64,000 bases of DNA from Cyprinodon diabolis (GCA_030533445.1 CM060065.1:52493964-52557963), one strand, 5' to 3'. Counted from the stretch's first letter, positions 19,624 to 48,479 are shown. A program made the numbers and translations. Notes: generated by a model not told the origin, from the sequence alone.

Positions 19624-22600
19624 TCACTGTCCCTCCTCCTGTTCACCAGGCTTCAGTTCTGCCGCTGGATCCGACTGACCGGATTCTGCTGCTCCGAGCG
19701 GCGGGTCAAAGGTCAGCGGGTCCAGCTCAGCGGTGGCGCCGACCTCCGGCATCAGCGGTTCCGGCTCCTTCTGAGGGAGAATGAATTCCAGCGGCTGCAG
19801 AACCGCTGAGACATCTATGGAGCCCAGTCCAGCGTAGCGGGTCAGCTGAGAAGCAGGAACGCCTGCAGAAACAAGCAGCAGGTTTCAGAACCACCGGGTA
19901 AGAACCCGGGTTCTACAGAACCTAAACCTTCTGGAGAGGTTTGTAAAACCAGTAGAGCTGAAACAATTAATGAGATTAATTGGGATTAATCAATTAATGA
20001 AATAATCAACAAATGATTCAAATAAAGTTTAGCTGACAGAGCGACCCACAACCAAGATAGAGAAAAAAATATAAATATTTAGCATTTAAGATAAAAGAAC
20101 CTTTTATTCAGTCAGTCTGCTCTATCCAGAACCGACAAGTGGAAAAGTTTTAGTTTCTCCTGGTTTCATTCTGTATAAAAACTTCTTTAAGGAACTTTTG
20201 CGATCCCATTATTAATCGATTAATCTCGCTCTACTCTATGCGTATTTTCTGTTTGGTTTCTTACCGGCTGGTTTTGTTTGTATAAAGCCATTGTGGAAAG
20301 CGAGCAGCTAGCAGAGTGAGGTGGGACCCTTCCTCCAGCCTAAAGGTCTGGTTCTCCTCCCCCAGCAGTTGAAGCGTGGTCTGCGCTATGTTATTCCTCG
20401 CCACAACGCCAGAGGGCCAATCAGGAACTAGCTGTGGGTCTAGATACGGCCGAGGCGGTGAGGAAGTGGGGGCAAGTTTGTGCGACAACGGAGGGACATG
20501 AGGGCCAAAAAGAGCGGGGATCCAGGTGGAAAAGGGTCCCAGCGTTCTCGCGCACCTCGCTCTGCTAGCTGCTCCATCTTCAGTCGTTTTCCACAATGGA
20601 GGTCAGACAAACAAAACAAGCCCTTAAGGAACCAAACAGGAAATACGCATAGAGTAGAGCGGATGGAGATCTGACCAATCAGAGGCCTCCTGTCTGCGCT
20701 CACCTACAATATTGGAGAGGTGCAGCAGAGTGCCTGCAGAAGGGGGCGGGGCTTATCTGCGTTAACTGCGACACAAACGCAGACGGCCTGGTTTCTGGGC
20801 ATAAACCAGCCTTTAGGAGACGTCTGCTGATTCATTAACATTTTCACAGACTTTAACGCAGCGTTCATTTCTGCACCCAGCTGTGCTTCATCACAGCGCC
20901 ACGTCAACGCTGTACCTGAGGCCCCTGGTTCTGATCCTGCTACAGTCTGGACCTGGTTCCTCCTCCAGGAGGACAATGACCCCCATGTATCGGAGGAGGT
21001 CCAACAGTCATCCAGCCCAGACTGGAGTCAGTGTAGATCTGTTATTATGGGATGTTTGCACATCTCTGAGGTCAAATGAATGGATTCCAAAGGTGAACCT
21101 GATGCTCAGCAGCTAAAGTGGAGGAAAGCGGACTGGAAACCAGTGTTTCCAGTGGGGTCCTCACCCAGAACCAGAGCCAGCTGAGCTGGAGGGAACAGAA
21201 CCTGCAGGCAGCGGTTCAGGAAGGGCAGCAGGTCCTCGGCGTAAGACGAGCAGAACTGGACGAAGAGCTCCTTCTCTCTGCTGCTGAAGGCCGACTGCTC
21301 GGCCCGATGGAACGCCAGAACATGGCGGGTCACCTGGAGAGGAACGCACAACATGTTTTAGGTTCCTACCCAGAATCCACTCTGTTCCAGTTTAAAACGC
21401 CGACATCTAACTGGTGGAGAGTCACTCAGTGGAGCAGAGCTGCAGATGAAACATGGAGCGGAGTTTGGAATCGTTCCTGGACGTTAAAGCATGTTTTCCC
21501 TTTGCCTATTTGTGGGATAAAATGTTTTAATTTTTCCTTTCCTCTGCATAAATAGGGCTGATTGTTTAGAAGTCTGGTACCAGTCTGTATGCAGGAGTTT
21601 AGATTGGGGAAAACAGGAAGCAGCTTCCTCCCTGCTCTAGATAAGGACGAACCATGAGAGATAAGATGAGTTCAATCAGCCACCTTCATGCCATGAGCGG
21701 CAGACCTGTTCTGAGTGTTTATCTGCCTAAAATGAACGTCCTTGATGAATTAAAGCAGATTATCTTGGGAATAACCAAATGTGTTGTATGTGAGAAAGTT
21801 CTTTATGTAGAGATGGGATAGTTCCTAGGGACAGTGTGTGTGTTGGCAGTTGCTGTATAAAAGTACTGAGCGTTTCCCAGTCAGAGCTCCGTCTCTCCAT
21901 CTGAGGACATTAAAGACATTTGAACCTCTGCTTCCTCCTAAACTCCACTTACAACTTACTACATAGAGCTCACCTGTCCCCAAAACAGGTATCTAAGTTT
22001 AAACTAGGGTTTAAACTTGTTTGCTGTGCCCTAAATGCAAACTACATGAAGGCAGCCCCCCCTCACCGTCTCTGGTCATGTTCCAGTTATACTGGGAATC
22101 TATTGAGGTGGAGACGAGGAAATGATTAACGCCTATAATGATCATTCCTCTCCTCGGTCGCTCAAATAAACACCCAAAATCAAAACAACAGCAAACTCTA
22201 TAATGTCCTAATTTTCTGAAGAATATTTTGTTACAATGGATTCCTAATAAATCTATTTTCGGGTGGAAGAAGCTTCTTTTGGAATAAATTTCTCTCTGGA
22301 ACAGAAAACGCGGAAAAAGTTGACAGACAGAGGAAATAATAGGGAAGTAAGAATAAAACATCTCCAGTCTGCTTCATCACCTTCTGTTCTGTTATGTTGT
22401 TATTAAACAAAAATGAATAAACATATCTATAAAAAAACAACAAAACACTGAAATTCAAAGTGTGACATCATAGCCTATGAATCAAACTTTATCTTTTAAA
22501 GCTTTTCTTTATCAAGTTTCTGTTTTTCAGATCAGGTTTTTCTAAATTGTAACATTTACATTGTTTACATGGATGTAGCTTTAATATGGTTTATTTGATT

Positions 22601-25600
22601 TAAATCTATTCTCACGGATTAATTAATGCCTTCTTTCACTGTTGTAACGTTACTGCCATCCACTGGAGGGCGCCAACGTTCACTCCCAAATGAAGCCTCA
22701 CCGGAACTAACCCAACCAACACCGACCCAAATGTTTGGAACATGATAGAAAAAGACCTGCTAGATGTTATTATGGTAAAAGGCGACGCTTTAGTGATTTG
22801 ATGCGTTTCATGGAGTCAAATTTTAAAAAGTTCTCTGTCAGCGTTTGATGTTGGATTAGACTAAAACCAGAAAATCTTCCAGTTCAGTGAACCAAAGCAG
22901 ATCGTCTTTAGAGAACGTCAGAGCATCAAACTCTGTCATCCGAGGATAGTTTTATATCTTTGTACGTCGCAAATCAGAAACGTTTTCCATGTTTTGTACA
23001 TTTTTTTCTATTCATTTTCCAAATAACTTCCTGTTTTTTGGTTTATTCGGTCAGTATTTATCACAGCTGGAACAAAAATGAGTTAAAATATAGTGATGTA
23101 CTTTTTAACAAAAAAAAAAATTAGGGATGCACGATATTGGGATTTTGGCCGATATTTTAAAACTCATGTAGCCGATAACCGATACCGATGTTAAAGCTTA
23201 AGGGTGCTCCGATTGATCGGTCACCGATCGTTATCGGCCGATAAAGGCTTTAAATAGTTTGATCGGCGGTCTCCATAAAGGCCGATGAGACGCACTACTT
23301 GTTGGATTCACTCCTCCGATTCCTCTAGGGGCGCTGTAGGTGCTCTGCATTGGTATGCGACTGGAAGTGGGGAAGGAGAAGAAAACGGACGGTGGCCCGG
23401 TAGTGCATTTAGGTAATCTACGCGCAGCTAAAATAAAATCTTGTTTGTTTAAGTAAATCCATTTAAGTTTTATTTTTATTTTCAACCAAAACCGACGCAC
23501 TCAGGCCCCAGATTCGCGGGCTGCTTTCTGATGTCCTTGTCCTGGAAGCGACTGGCGCCGAGCCCCCAGAGAAAGTACCACGAGCTGGCTCCTTACACGC
23601 TATGTATGCTGAGTTGTTGGATGAAGACGAGGAACATGGTGGCGGTGACATCAGCAGCTCAACATCATCGCAGATGAACCTCTACCTATCAGAGCCAGTC
23701 ATCCCACGCACAAGCAGCACAAGCCTACCTCTGGGCTCCGTGCACAAGTGTAGATAGTGAGCGACTTTTTAGCACAGCAGGGAATATTGTAGATGAGAAG
23801 AGGAACAAGCTGTCTGCCAAAAATGCAGAGATGCTTATATTTCTAAAGAAAAATCTGCCATTGATGCTTAACAAGTAAGCTTTAAGAGAAATGGCTTTAC
23901 TAATCTCTATTCCTCTTCCTTCTTTCTCGTTGACTCATGATTTCCATGCTGTGCACTTTAAATGTATGTAGATTTAAAGGAGCTAAAAGAACATTTAAAG
24001 TTAGCATTTGTTTGAATTTTACAAAACTTTATTACCACTGAAAAATGTGTGCAGTGATTAAAAGGACATTTTAGACTTTGAGCTAGGACAAAAAGCCAAA
24101 CAAGTACTGATATATTATCTAAAGATGTGTGACTGTTCCGCCATGGCTTCTATTTTCAGTTAATTACCGCAGGACAAGCCTAAAATAAATACCTTATGCC
24201 TTTTTATCATGGCATCCCAAAATATTTGATTTTGTTTTCTTTGCTCTGCACTTTAAGTTTAAGTACACTTTAAGTTTGTGTAAATTAACAATGACAGATT
24301 TTTTGTATCTTATTTAGAAATGAGGCTTATTTGTTAAGCTCTAAGCTGTTTAAGATGTTTCTAAGGAAGTAAAATATTGAATGTTTCCTGTCAATAAAAC
24401 TATACAGTTGACAATTCACAATACATTATCTTCTGTTAATTTTAATACATATACATTTTTGTTAAGACTATTAAAATTGAATATATGACATGATAAAAGG
24501 AAGGCTTCAGATAGACCCAGTGATCGGTTACTGGTGATCGGACCCAAAAATCCTGATCGGAGCACCCTTATTAAAGCTGGACAACAATAAGTAGTCATTG
24601 AAAATAGTTTGTTATCCATGTCTGACACTTTGAAAAATAATAAACTCAAATATATTTTCATATGCTGATATCAAATTGATTTTTAAAAACGCGGTATCGA
24701 TCTATTTTACTTTCAAAATCTCGTGAAATTTCATCGTTCTGTTACAAACTCTCGTGATATTTTGCAAATTCTTGTGAGATTTTGTTAGTAAAATAGATCG
24801 ATACCACGTCAATATATCAACATATAAAAATATGGCAACATTTGGTGAATTTTCGGGGGATTTCGTAGCATAACGATGACATATAGCAATATTTCATTAG
24901 TAAAAGAGATTGATATGGTGTTTTTAAATGGCAATATATCAGCATAGGAAGATATTGGGATATTTTAATGGATCAATATTTTTCCCTTCGTCTTTAGAAG
25001 TTTTTAAGTCTGTAAAAAAGACGTTTTAGAGGAAGAAGAAGTAGTATTTTTTTATTTTATTTTTTTTAGACTTTGGAAACTCAGAAGCTGATCAAATATC
25101 GGGTTAAATATCGGTGGGGGGGGCGATGTCCCATATTCAGTTTTAAGGCCGATACCGATAGGGGGCCGATTATATCGTGCATCCCTTTCAATGCGAGATA
25201 AATGTCCAGTTTTTAATGTCATATTATTAATGTCAATTCATTTTAAGCTTTATCGGCTTTTTGTGAAACATCTGAAAATGTGCTTAATGCAGACGAAGCG
25301 ATCAGAGCGAATCAGTGTTAAATTCGATTCTCTGAATCTCAGCCGGTCAGACTTATTTTGCTCACTTCCTCCGATTCTCTGTTCGTTTCGCACTCTTTTC
25401 GCTTCCGTTTTATCGGCTTCGTTCTTCCAGGTTCTTTTCTGTGGAACTGAGCTGCAGCTCCGTATCCGCCCACCGCTGTCACGCTACATCGGATGATCCG
25501 CCATCACGCCGAGGCTACGGACACAAACCCTGAAAACTGCGACCCTGGAGCTCCGCCTACATTCTGACATCATATCTGCTCTTCGTGACCCTGAGATGTT

Positions 25601-28600
25601 TTTTCGGTTCTTACTGTTTTCTTTTGCTTCTTTTCCCAGAAATTAGAATCAAACCTGAAAACAATCATTTTACCAAAGCCGCGTTTTAAAGACTTTTTCT
25701 AGATCTGAGGAAGCAGGAGATCAGGGTGCGACTCACCGCCTGCAGGCCGCCCTCCAGACTGCGGCTGACGTCCTGGGCCAGCCCCAGGGGGCAGCAGAGG
25801 CGCAGGTCGTTGAAGGCACTCAGGATGTTGTTGAGGAAGCAGGCCAGCGGCTGGAAGTCCAACAGAGCCATGGGGGGCTGCAGGGTGCCGGGCTGCACGC
25901 TGGGGGCCACGGGGGGGACGGCGCCCCCGAGGGCAGAGGGGAGGGCGATGAGCGTATACATGTTCATGTCCTCCTGGAACTTCTCCACTGACTCCTGCAC
26001 CGCCCCCTGGAACGTCTCCAGCGCCACCCGTTGGAACAGCGGCGCCAGCTGCCCGCGGAAGTCGGCCCCCACCCTGCTGAAGGACAGACCGAAGTACATG
26101 CACTGACCCAGCAGGGAGTCCAGCCGGCCCCCCACGCCGCGCTGCAGGTCCCTCTCCAGCGTCTCCAGGAACTCCGCCACCTTCTGCACCACCCAGCCGT
26201 GGAAAATGGCGCCCTCGCTGAGGGCCGCCTGGCCCCCCGCTGGGGGCAGCAGAGGGTCCTCGTCAGAGAAGATGGCGCGGTACTGTGTGATGATGTCGAA
26301 CAGGTGGACCCTGCAGGCCTCGATGGTCTTGGTGATGTGGAAGTACGGGTCCTCCTCAGGGACGGCGGCCAACATGGAGCTCAGCCAGCTGCCCCTGGCC
26401 TGCAGGAACTTCACCCGAAGCTCCGCCTCCGTGAACACGTCCATCCTCCGCAGGTAGCCAATCACACGCAGGCACACCGGCAGCTGGGAGTTGGAGCGCA
26501 GCTGCTGCAGCAGCTGGTTGAGCATCAGCTGCGCCGACTGACGCACCTCCCGTACGATGCCCTGCAGGAGCCACAGCAGGGAGGAGTTTACCGCCTCCGC
26601 TCCTAATCCAGATTAGGATTAACCACCTGCTCTACAAGACGCCTCAGCTCACCTGGATGACGGGCAGCGCGGCGTGCTTCTTCTCCAGCCTCTTGACGTA
26701 CGCCGCCAGCTCCAGCGCCTCCTCGTAGTAGCCGTTCCGCACGCAGGTGTCCATGAGCTGAGGGATCTCCAGGATCTCCAGGATCTCGGTGTGGCGGTTC
26801 AGCGTCAGGCTGTTCATCCGCCGACTGACGGCGATCTCCTCCGCCTCCTTCATGAAGGCCCTAAACCCACAAACACCTTTAGAGACGCTGCAGCCGGATC
26901 AGACCGGTTTGATCCAGACTTTAAACTGAAAAATCCTAAAACATTGTTAGTTTTAATTATGTTCATCTATTTATAGAAATGGCTAAAACACGGTCACATG
27001 GTGTTTCATCCACACGCCTTTCAAACGGGGCTTTAAAATTTATAAAACTTGTTTCAGAATTAGTTTTTCACAACTAAGTTTGGTTTTATAGCAGAGTAAA
27101 CAAATAAAATGAGATTTAAAATTCCACCTGAAATGTGTGACTCTGCAAAAAATCTAAACCTAGATGAGTCATTTTTCCCTTAAAATAAGTGCATTTGTTC
27201 TTGGATTGAGGAGGTAAAAGAGACATTTTGCCAATGGAACAAGACACAATTGCATTGTCTTATTTCAAGTGCATGTTATCTTATTTTAAGACTAAAATTA
27301 CTCATTCCATTGGCAAACTATCTCATTTACCTGCTGAAATTAAGGGTGAATACACTTAATTTAAGAAATTTTTACTTATTTCTAGATCGTTTTTGCAGTG
27401 CAGCAGGTATTCATGTTTAGCCCCGCCCCCTAATGGCTGCCATCCTTGGAAACTAGGGCTCTGTTCAAAAACCTGGGCTGCATCCTCCAAGGACGCGGTC
27501 TACCTAGACTGGATCCTTCAAAGTCCTTGAAAATAAGGAGACCAGAAGAGTTCTGGCTGTGAATTCGACCAGGTCTACCCTTTGGCGGGTTTTACCGCCG
27601 TATGCTCTGTTGCTTAGCAACCATAAACGTTGACACACAAAGCAGGAAAAGAATGAATACAGAAGTTTTCAAAACTGTTTGTTTATTTATTTATTTTTTA
27701 TTATAAAGTGAACAAAGACTGATGAGAATCCAGAGTGGAATAAAGGTTCCAACCACCAGCAGGAACCAATCAAATCAAATGTAAAGATAGAAACCTTAGT
27801 CAGTTAAATAACCTGCTGCTGTCATTCTGCACATCTCTGATGTTGCTGCTATTTTCAAATATCCATTACTGTAAAAATGTCCATAGCTGCATATTGGTTA
27901 TTTATTCTCCAGTTTGATATTGTTAAAACACTTTACAGGATTTTATTGTTTTTATTTTAACTCTTCCCTATTATGTTATTCTTTATTCTATTGTGTGACC
28001 ATTTTCAATAATCTTTCTGCTGCTGTAAATCATTGTGGGACAATAAAGGGATGTTCTGTTCTATTCTATAAAAGGGGTAGAAAGATATAAGTAAATCTAA
28101 ACAATGTATATATAAAAATATATCTGCAAAATCTCTAATATTCAACAACAAAAATTACGTAGTTAAGCCTATTGTGCAAAACAGCAATAAAAAAATTAAA
28201 CTATCAGATTTATAGTCCCACCCTGCAGATATATTAGAATCTGTCCTTAAATTCCAGCCAAACCCATTTACACAGTAACAGATAAAAACCTTTAGATAAA
28301 TCAAACATTACCGCCACATATCTGACTCTATAACCATTAAAACAACTATTTTCATTCATTTCAGACGGAACTATTCACAGACTGGATTATATTAAACTGA
28401 ACTTTCAATTCTCACCACTGTTCGGCGCCAAGTAACCTTTCCTCTGATCACGGCTTGCTTGGTGTCGCAATGAATCCTGGGTAAACCAAGGATAGCGAGG
28501 ATACATCGGACCCGTCCTTCAAATCAGGCAAAAAGAAGGACGCATTTTAAGGTCGCATAACGAGGAGTCTTGGAATCCAACCAGACCTCGGCGCCGCACT

Positions 28601-30264
28601 ATGACGTAATCGTCCTTCGAATCCGGCCTTCTAAGGACGCATCCTAGGTTTTTGAACAGAGCCTAGAAGCTCGGACCTTTCCAAGGAGGGGTCGGAGGTC
28701 ATTGTGCGACCATTTCAGGGGATGTAACCGTCATGCGTTACATAAGCTGCTTTATTCTTATTTTCTATCCAGTTTAGTGATATTATTGGTACATTTCAAT
28801 GAAATAACGGCTAAATCTCAGGAGCAAAAGCTTTGCCTCATGCTGAAGGTCTCCAATGATGGAAATCAGCATATTTATCTGACCAGATTCCCTTTGATGA
28901 GCGAAAAAATTAATTTTTGCATGGTTGGAATTTCGCCAAAATCCCATTTCCACCAATCACACTTCCCACTAAAACCTCTGTGGAACAAACATGCTTCATC
29001 TTATTTAGTCCAGATTAGCTTGAGTTCTAGTAAAGATGTGGATCTATAGAGTCTGAGCTTCATCCAGAGTTTAAAACGGGTTTTCATGGTATTTTGCAAT
29101 TTTTATCTTGGAAAAAAAATTGTGGCGAGGCGAAATATTTTAGACTTTTTCTGTTTAATCACCTATAAATCAGACATGCTGACATTTAAAATAGTGGTTC
29201 CACCTTAAAAATCTTCCTCAATGCATTTATTTCGCACAAATACAAACAATTGTATTTCCGATTTACAGTTTGGGAGCTGAACTTGCTTTAATTCACATCT
29301 GGAATTCCAGGCAGAATTTACTCCAAGAGCCTCGGTGCTTAAAGGGTTAAATAACCTTCAAATCATTTAGAAGTCGATTAATTGTTAACTGGAGTTTAGA
29401 GATTTTAAAACATGCCTTTAGCTGACAGAGCGACCAACTTACAGCAGTATTTATAATAAATTTGTAAAACGAAATATGTGAAGATTTTTTATTTAAGATA
29501 AAAATATTTTTCTTCTCTCATATTTTCTATCCTGAACTCCTCAAGTGGAAAAGCGGCCTTCATGGTGTTTTGCAGTTTTTATCTTGGAAAAAATGTGGCG
29601 AGGAAAAATATTTTAGATTTTTTCTGTTTAATCTCCTATAAATCAGACATGCTGATATTTAAAATAGTGGTTCCACCTTAAAAATCTTCCTCAATGCCTT
29701 TATGTCATAAAAATATAAATAATTGTATTTCCAATTTATAGTTTAGAGCTGAACTTGCTTTAATTGACATCTATATCGCTTAAAGGGTTGTTTAAGATTA
29801 TTTCTGTTTTCATTTTGTCCCTTCTGACTCTCCATAGAGAGTCTGAGTTTTGACAATTATTAATAATTTGAGCCAAACGAACCGTCCAGTTCGGTTCGGT
29901 AACAGAACTGTTAATCCAAGCCCAGTCGGAGCTCCGGTACCGACCTGCATCTCTCCCCGAACCGGGGCAGCTTGTCCAGCAGGCGGGACACGCTGCCCTC
30001 CACCTTCCCGAAGTCCCTGTAGATGTGCTGGGTGCAGTCCGCGGTTCGGATGAAGGTCTGGTAGTTGGAGAACGCCAGCTCCCGGGTCTGCTGGAGGATC
30101 TGCTGCCGCTCCTCGGCCAGCCGCTCCGGCTCTCGGCTAAGCGAGTCCAGGCCGCAGGAGCATAGCTCGGACAGGTAGGCGGAGAAGTCCGGGTTTTCCC
30201 TCCAGCTGTCCGGGAAGCTGTCTTTAAACACCGACACCAGGATGCTCTCATCCTCCACGTCCAT
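19624..30264 (-). CDS. cog8: COG8, conserved oligomeric Golgi complex subunit 8
   Basis: Exons in transcript order: 29945-30264, 26653-26860, 25737-26561, 21165-21333, 19624-19862, giving 586 aa (human 612). The start is the ATG at 30264, followed by [20 protein letters not shown] and the [20 protein letters not shown] helix. Strong family blocks are [75 protein letters not shown] and, in exon 4, [20 protein letters not shown]. The tail is acidic and proline-rich, as in the family. COG8 bridges the two lobes of the COG tether for retrograde intra-Golgi vesicle traffic and so supports glycosylation. Intron 1 (3.1 kb) and intron 3 (4.4 kb) are filled with repeats, including nested hAT-like elements. 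An L2/CR1-group LINE ends about 200 bp upstream of the start codon. It is convergent with nob1. Confidence 0.95.
19955..20235. repeat. Dispersed ATCGATTAAT-rich repeat, copy 2
   Basis: Shares AGCTGACAGAGCGACC, the TTTAAGATAAAA stretch, CTTCTTTAAGGAAC and inverted CGATTAAT ends with the copies at 1663 and 29365. It lies in cog8 intron 4 and abuts the foldback at its right side. Confidence 0.55.
20229..20690. repeat. Foldback (long imperfect inverted repeat) in cog8 intron 4
   Basis: The left arm, about 20229-20335, reads CTCTACTCTATGCGTATTTT onward to GCAGCTAGCAGAGTGAGG. The right arm, about 20535-20672, is the reverse complement with point changes (CTCTACTCTATGCGTATTTC to GCAGCTAGCAGAGCGAGG). 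The loop is about 200 bp. Sequence of the right arm and loop recurs inside the hAT-like element at 54604-55723 (near 55215-55430). Confidence 0.7.
21560..21960 (+). mobile_element. Possible solo LTR (low support)
   Basis: In cog8 intron 3 there is a promoter-like layout: TATAAAAG at about 21856, then a CAGTCAGAGCTCCG stretch and an ATTAAA at about 21910. I could not find paired TG...CA ends with a target duplication. It may instead be unique intronic sequence. Confidence 0.2.
21961..23121. other. cog8 intron 3, unassigned stretch
   Basis: AT-rich sequence with a low-complexity part around 22370-22460. No ORF, RNA gene or bounded repeat that I can name. Confidence 0.35.
23199..24570 (+). mobile_element. 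hAT element, deletion derivative, nested
   Basis: The termini TAAGGGTGCTCCGAT and ATCGGAGCACCCTTA are perfect inverted repeats, flanked by TTAAAGCT at 23191-23198 and 24571-24578. It contains the 3' end of a hAT transposase. The sister MITE at 53089 reads uninterrupted through GTTAAAGCTGGAC, so the empty site is visible in the same window. Confidence 0.9.
23480..23878 (+). pseudogene. hAT transposase C-terminal fragment
   Basis: The last 42 codons (23750-23875, stop TAA at 23876) carry [20 protein letters not shown] and [17 protein letters not shown], the hATC dimerisation region. Upstream, in a different frame, 23590-23745 encodes the acidic linker ending in SLPLG. The core between them, including the catalytic part, is deleted. 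It is inactive. Confidence 0.85.
27138..27402. mobile_element. Probable MITE with CTGCAAAAA termini
   Basis: Near 27141 CTGCAAAAAATCTAAACC and near 27380-27402 the reverse complement of CACTGCAAAAACGATCTAG. The subterminal parts are rich in CTTAAAATAAG and its complement. No target duplication could be settled. It lies in cog8 intron 1. Confidence 0.5.
27448..28666. mobile_element. TIR element with GGCTCTGTTCAAAAACCT ends
   Basis: The left end GGCTCTGTTCAAAAACCTGG (27457) pairs with the right end GGTTTTTGAACAGAGCC (28650). The subterminal GCATCCTCCAAGGACGC words also repeat inverted on the right. No transposase is seen, and internal AT-rich sequence includes GGGACAATAAAGG near 28040. It lies in cog8 intron 1. 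Confidence 0.6.
29080..29770. repeat. Direct duplication of about 220 bp in cog8 intron 1
   Basis: 29080-29300 and 29562-29770 share TTTTATCTTGGAAAAAA, ATAAATCAGACATGCTGA, AGTGGTTCCACCTTAAAAAT and GCTGAACTTGCTTTAATT in the same order. Between them lies dispersed repeat copy 3 (29365-29560). Confidence 0.8.
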
Positions 30265-30464
30265 GATGCCGCAGCCGGTTCCGAACGCCGCTGCCCCGGA
30301 TCACGGATCTGAAGCTGTTTACCTGGAGGTGACAACCACTTCCGGTTTGACTTCTTCTTCTCCTACAGTAGCAGCTTTACCGCCACCTAGCGGCCGGACT
30401 GAGTCACAAAAGTGACCTGTCTGTAAATGAGAGCTGCTCACTGTCAGATTCAGATCAGGGTTAT

Positions 30465-31835
30465 TATTTCAGATAATAAAGTAAAAAATCTTGGTGTTGT
30501 TTTTGATCAGGACCTGTCATTTAAATCCCAGATCAAAGAGGTTTCTAGAATTTCCTTCTTTCATCTGAGGAACATTGCAAAAATGAGCAATCTCCTGTCC
30601 AGGGGTGATGCTGAGAAACTAGTCCATGCATTTGTTACTTCAAGGCTGGACTATTGTAATTCTTTACTATCAGGAAGTCCACAAACTGTAGTTAAAAGCC
30701 TTCAGCTGATCCAAAATGCTGCAGCCAGAGTTCTGATGAAAATGAAAAAGAGAGATCATATCTCTCCTATCCTGGCTTCTCTTCATTGGCTTCCTGTTAA
30801 ATGCAGAATAGAATTTAAAATCCTCCTTCTCACATATAAAGCCTTAAATGGCCAAGCTCCATCTGATATCAGAGATCTGATTGTTCCTTATGTTCCTAAC
30901 AGAGCACTTCGCTCTCAATCTGCAGGTTTACTAGTGGTTCCTAGAATTTCTAAAAGTAGAATGGGAGGCAGATCTTTTAGTTATCAGGCTCCTCTCCTGT
31001 GGAACCAACTACCAGTTTTAGTCCGTGAGGCAGACACCCTGTCTACTTTTAAGGCTAGGCTTAAAACTTTCCTTTTTGATAAAGCTTCTAGTTAGGGTGG
31101 CTCAGGTTATCCTGATCTATCTCTATAGTTCTGCTGCTATAGGCTTAGACTGCTGGAGGACATAGGGACCCCTTTTTCATCATTCTGCTTCATTCTATCT
31201 CTATTCTCCCACTCTGCAGAATCTGTTAGTTCAATCTCTAACGTTCTGCTCTCTCTGCTTTTTCTCATAGTAGCTTCATCTGGTCTGTTCCTGTTTGGCT
31301 GTGACTCCATCCTGGAGAGAAATATCAGCTGTGCTGCTGCCATCAACACCTTTGTTTCTAGATGTTGGAGCTTGGCCTGTTTTCCAGTGTAGTCCTGTTT
31401 CTCTGACTGTGACTAACTGGATGTGCTCTCTTCATCCTCTGACATGGGAGCTGGCTCGGAGCTCGTCTGCCTGGCTGTGTGTTTCCTGGACGGGGCCGCC
31501 TGTGGAGCTGGTTGACAGTTGCCTTTTGTATCTATGCTTCTTTTTCTATGTCTGCTTCTGTCTCCTTGAACTCCAGTGGGCCTCAGCAGATGGCCGCTCA
31601 CACTGAGCCTGGTTCTGCTGGAGGTTTCTTCCTGTTCAAAGGGAGTTTTTCCTCTCCACTGTCGCTACAAGCATGCTTAGTGTGAGGGATTGCTGAAGAG
31701 TCAATGAGTCGATGCAATCAGCTGGTTTTCCTTAGATAGAAAACTTTGAATCAATCTGACTGGATGATCTGGTGAACTGGAAAGTGACCTGAGATGACAT
31801 GATGTGAATTGGAGCTATAGAAATAAATTGAATTG
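30465..31835 (+). mobile_element. 5'-truncated LINE, L2/CR1 group, copy 2
   Basis: Nearly identical to 7690-9050 of copy 1. It starts within the C-terminal coding part (TTTCAGATAATAAAGTAAAA), stays open to the stop at 31095, and ends with the same tail. It lies about 200 bp upstream of the cog8 start codon and on the opposite strand. Confidence 0.88.
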
Positions 31836-32394
31836 ATTACAAAATAGTTCCTTTAAAATGTTCCAATTTTATTCACCGACAGTTAAGAGCTAAAAAATCT
31901 ACTTCCTGTGTTTGTCTGCTGAAGAGTAACCATAGCAACCAGTGACTCAGCTTCTCCTGTTTCCCTGATTGACCAGCAGTCGACTCCATTTGGATGAGGA
32001 TGATGAAGAGGAATGAGACTCATTAAACACAGAAGGCTTTTTTTCCATATGAACAGTTTATATTTGTGGTTCTAGAGGCAGAATATGAACAGAACAGGAA
32101 GTAGAAACAATAAATAAGACACTTGAGCTTCGCTGACTGAGCACTACGGTTAAAAATCAGTTAATGAAGCGAGCCGATGACACTGATGAGCTGATATTTG
32201 GTTGGAACTCCTCCCCCTCCTCGGATATAATCTCGTTCATGTCTCATTTGTGCGTTATATTTGATGTGAATGTTGTGGACACAGAACACCTCCTTAAACA
32301 TTCAGAGGCACCTCCCTGGATGATTGAAGGAGGTCAAAAAGTGACAGAGTCAGCGGAGGACCGGGCAAGCCCCGCCCCCCTCAGCTCAGCCGCG

Positions 32395-48231
<15,837 letters not shown>

Positions 48232-48479
48232 CCTGACGAGAAGCTGAGATCCTCCGAGGGCGAGATGCCTCACTACAACCTGCTTCTGCTGTCCTGTCGA
48301 TCTGTCAAAGAGGTAAAAACCTTGTGTGCGAGATGCATCACTCGCTTTACTTTTCTCAGGTACGAATTTCTGTTCTGATTATTTTTATGGTGCTTTTAAC
48401 AAATATTTGATACTTTTATGTTTTAACTTTTCTTCACTTTGTGCAGATTTTTAAAATCTTTATATATATTGTCTTGAAA

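Larger units (their letters stand above)
23122..25187. mobile_element. hAT-like MITE, interrupted by a second hAT element
   Basis: The ends TAGGGATGCACGATAT and ATATCGTGCATCCCT match the uninterrupted relative at 53089-53791 almost throughout. That copy has a perfect 8-bp target duplication; this one does not have an obvious one. The sequence is split at TTAAAGCT by the element at 23199-24570. It lies in cog8 intron 3. Confidence 0.8.

Noticed and set aside
21560..21960. Full endogenous retrovirus
   Set aside because: Only a weak LTR-like promoter layout is present; there is no second LTR, primer site or gag/pol reading nearby.
26031..26606. Plus-strand ORF of 191 codons opposite cog8 exon 3
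   Set aside because: It is the antisense shadow of a GC-rich coding exon whose minus-strand translation is clearly COG8.
29760..30335. Minus-strand 191-codon ORF overlapping cog8 exon 1
   Set aside because: It is a different frame from the COG8 start MDVEDESIL; the COG8 frame matches the family and splices correctly to exon 2.
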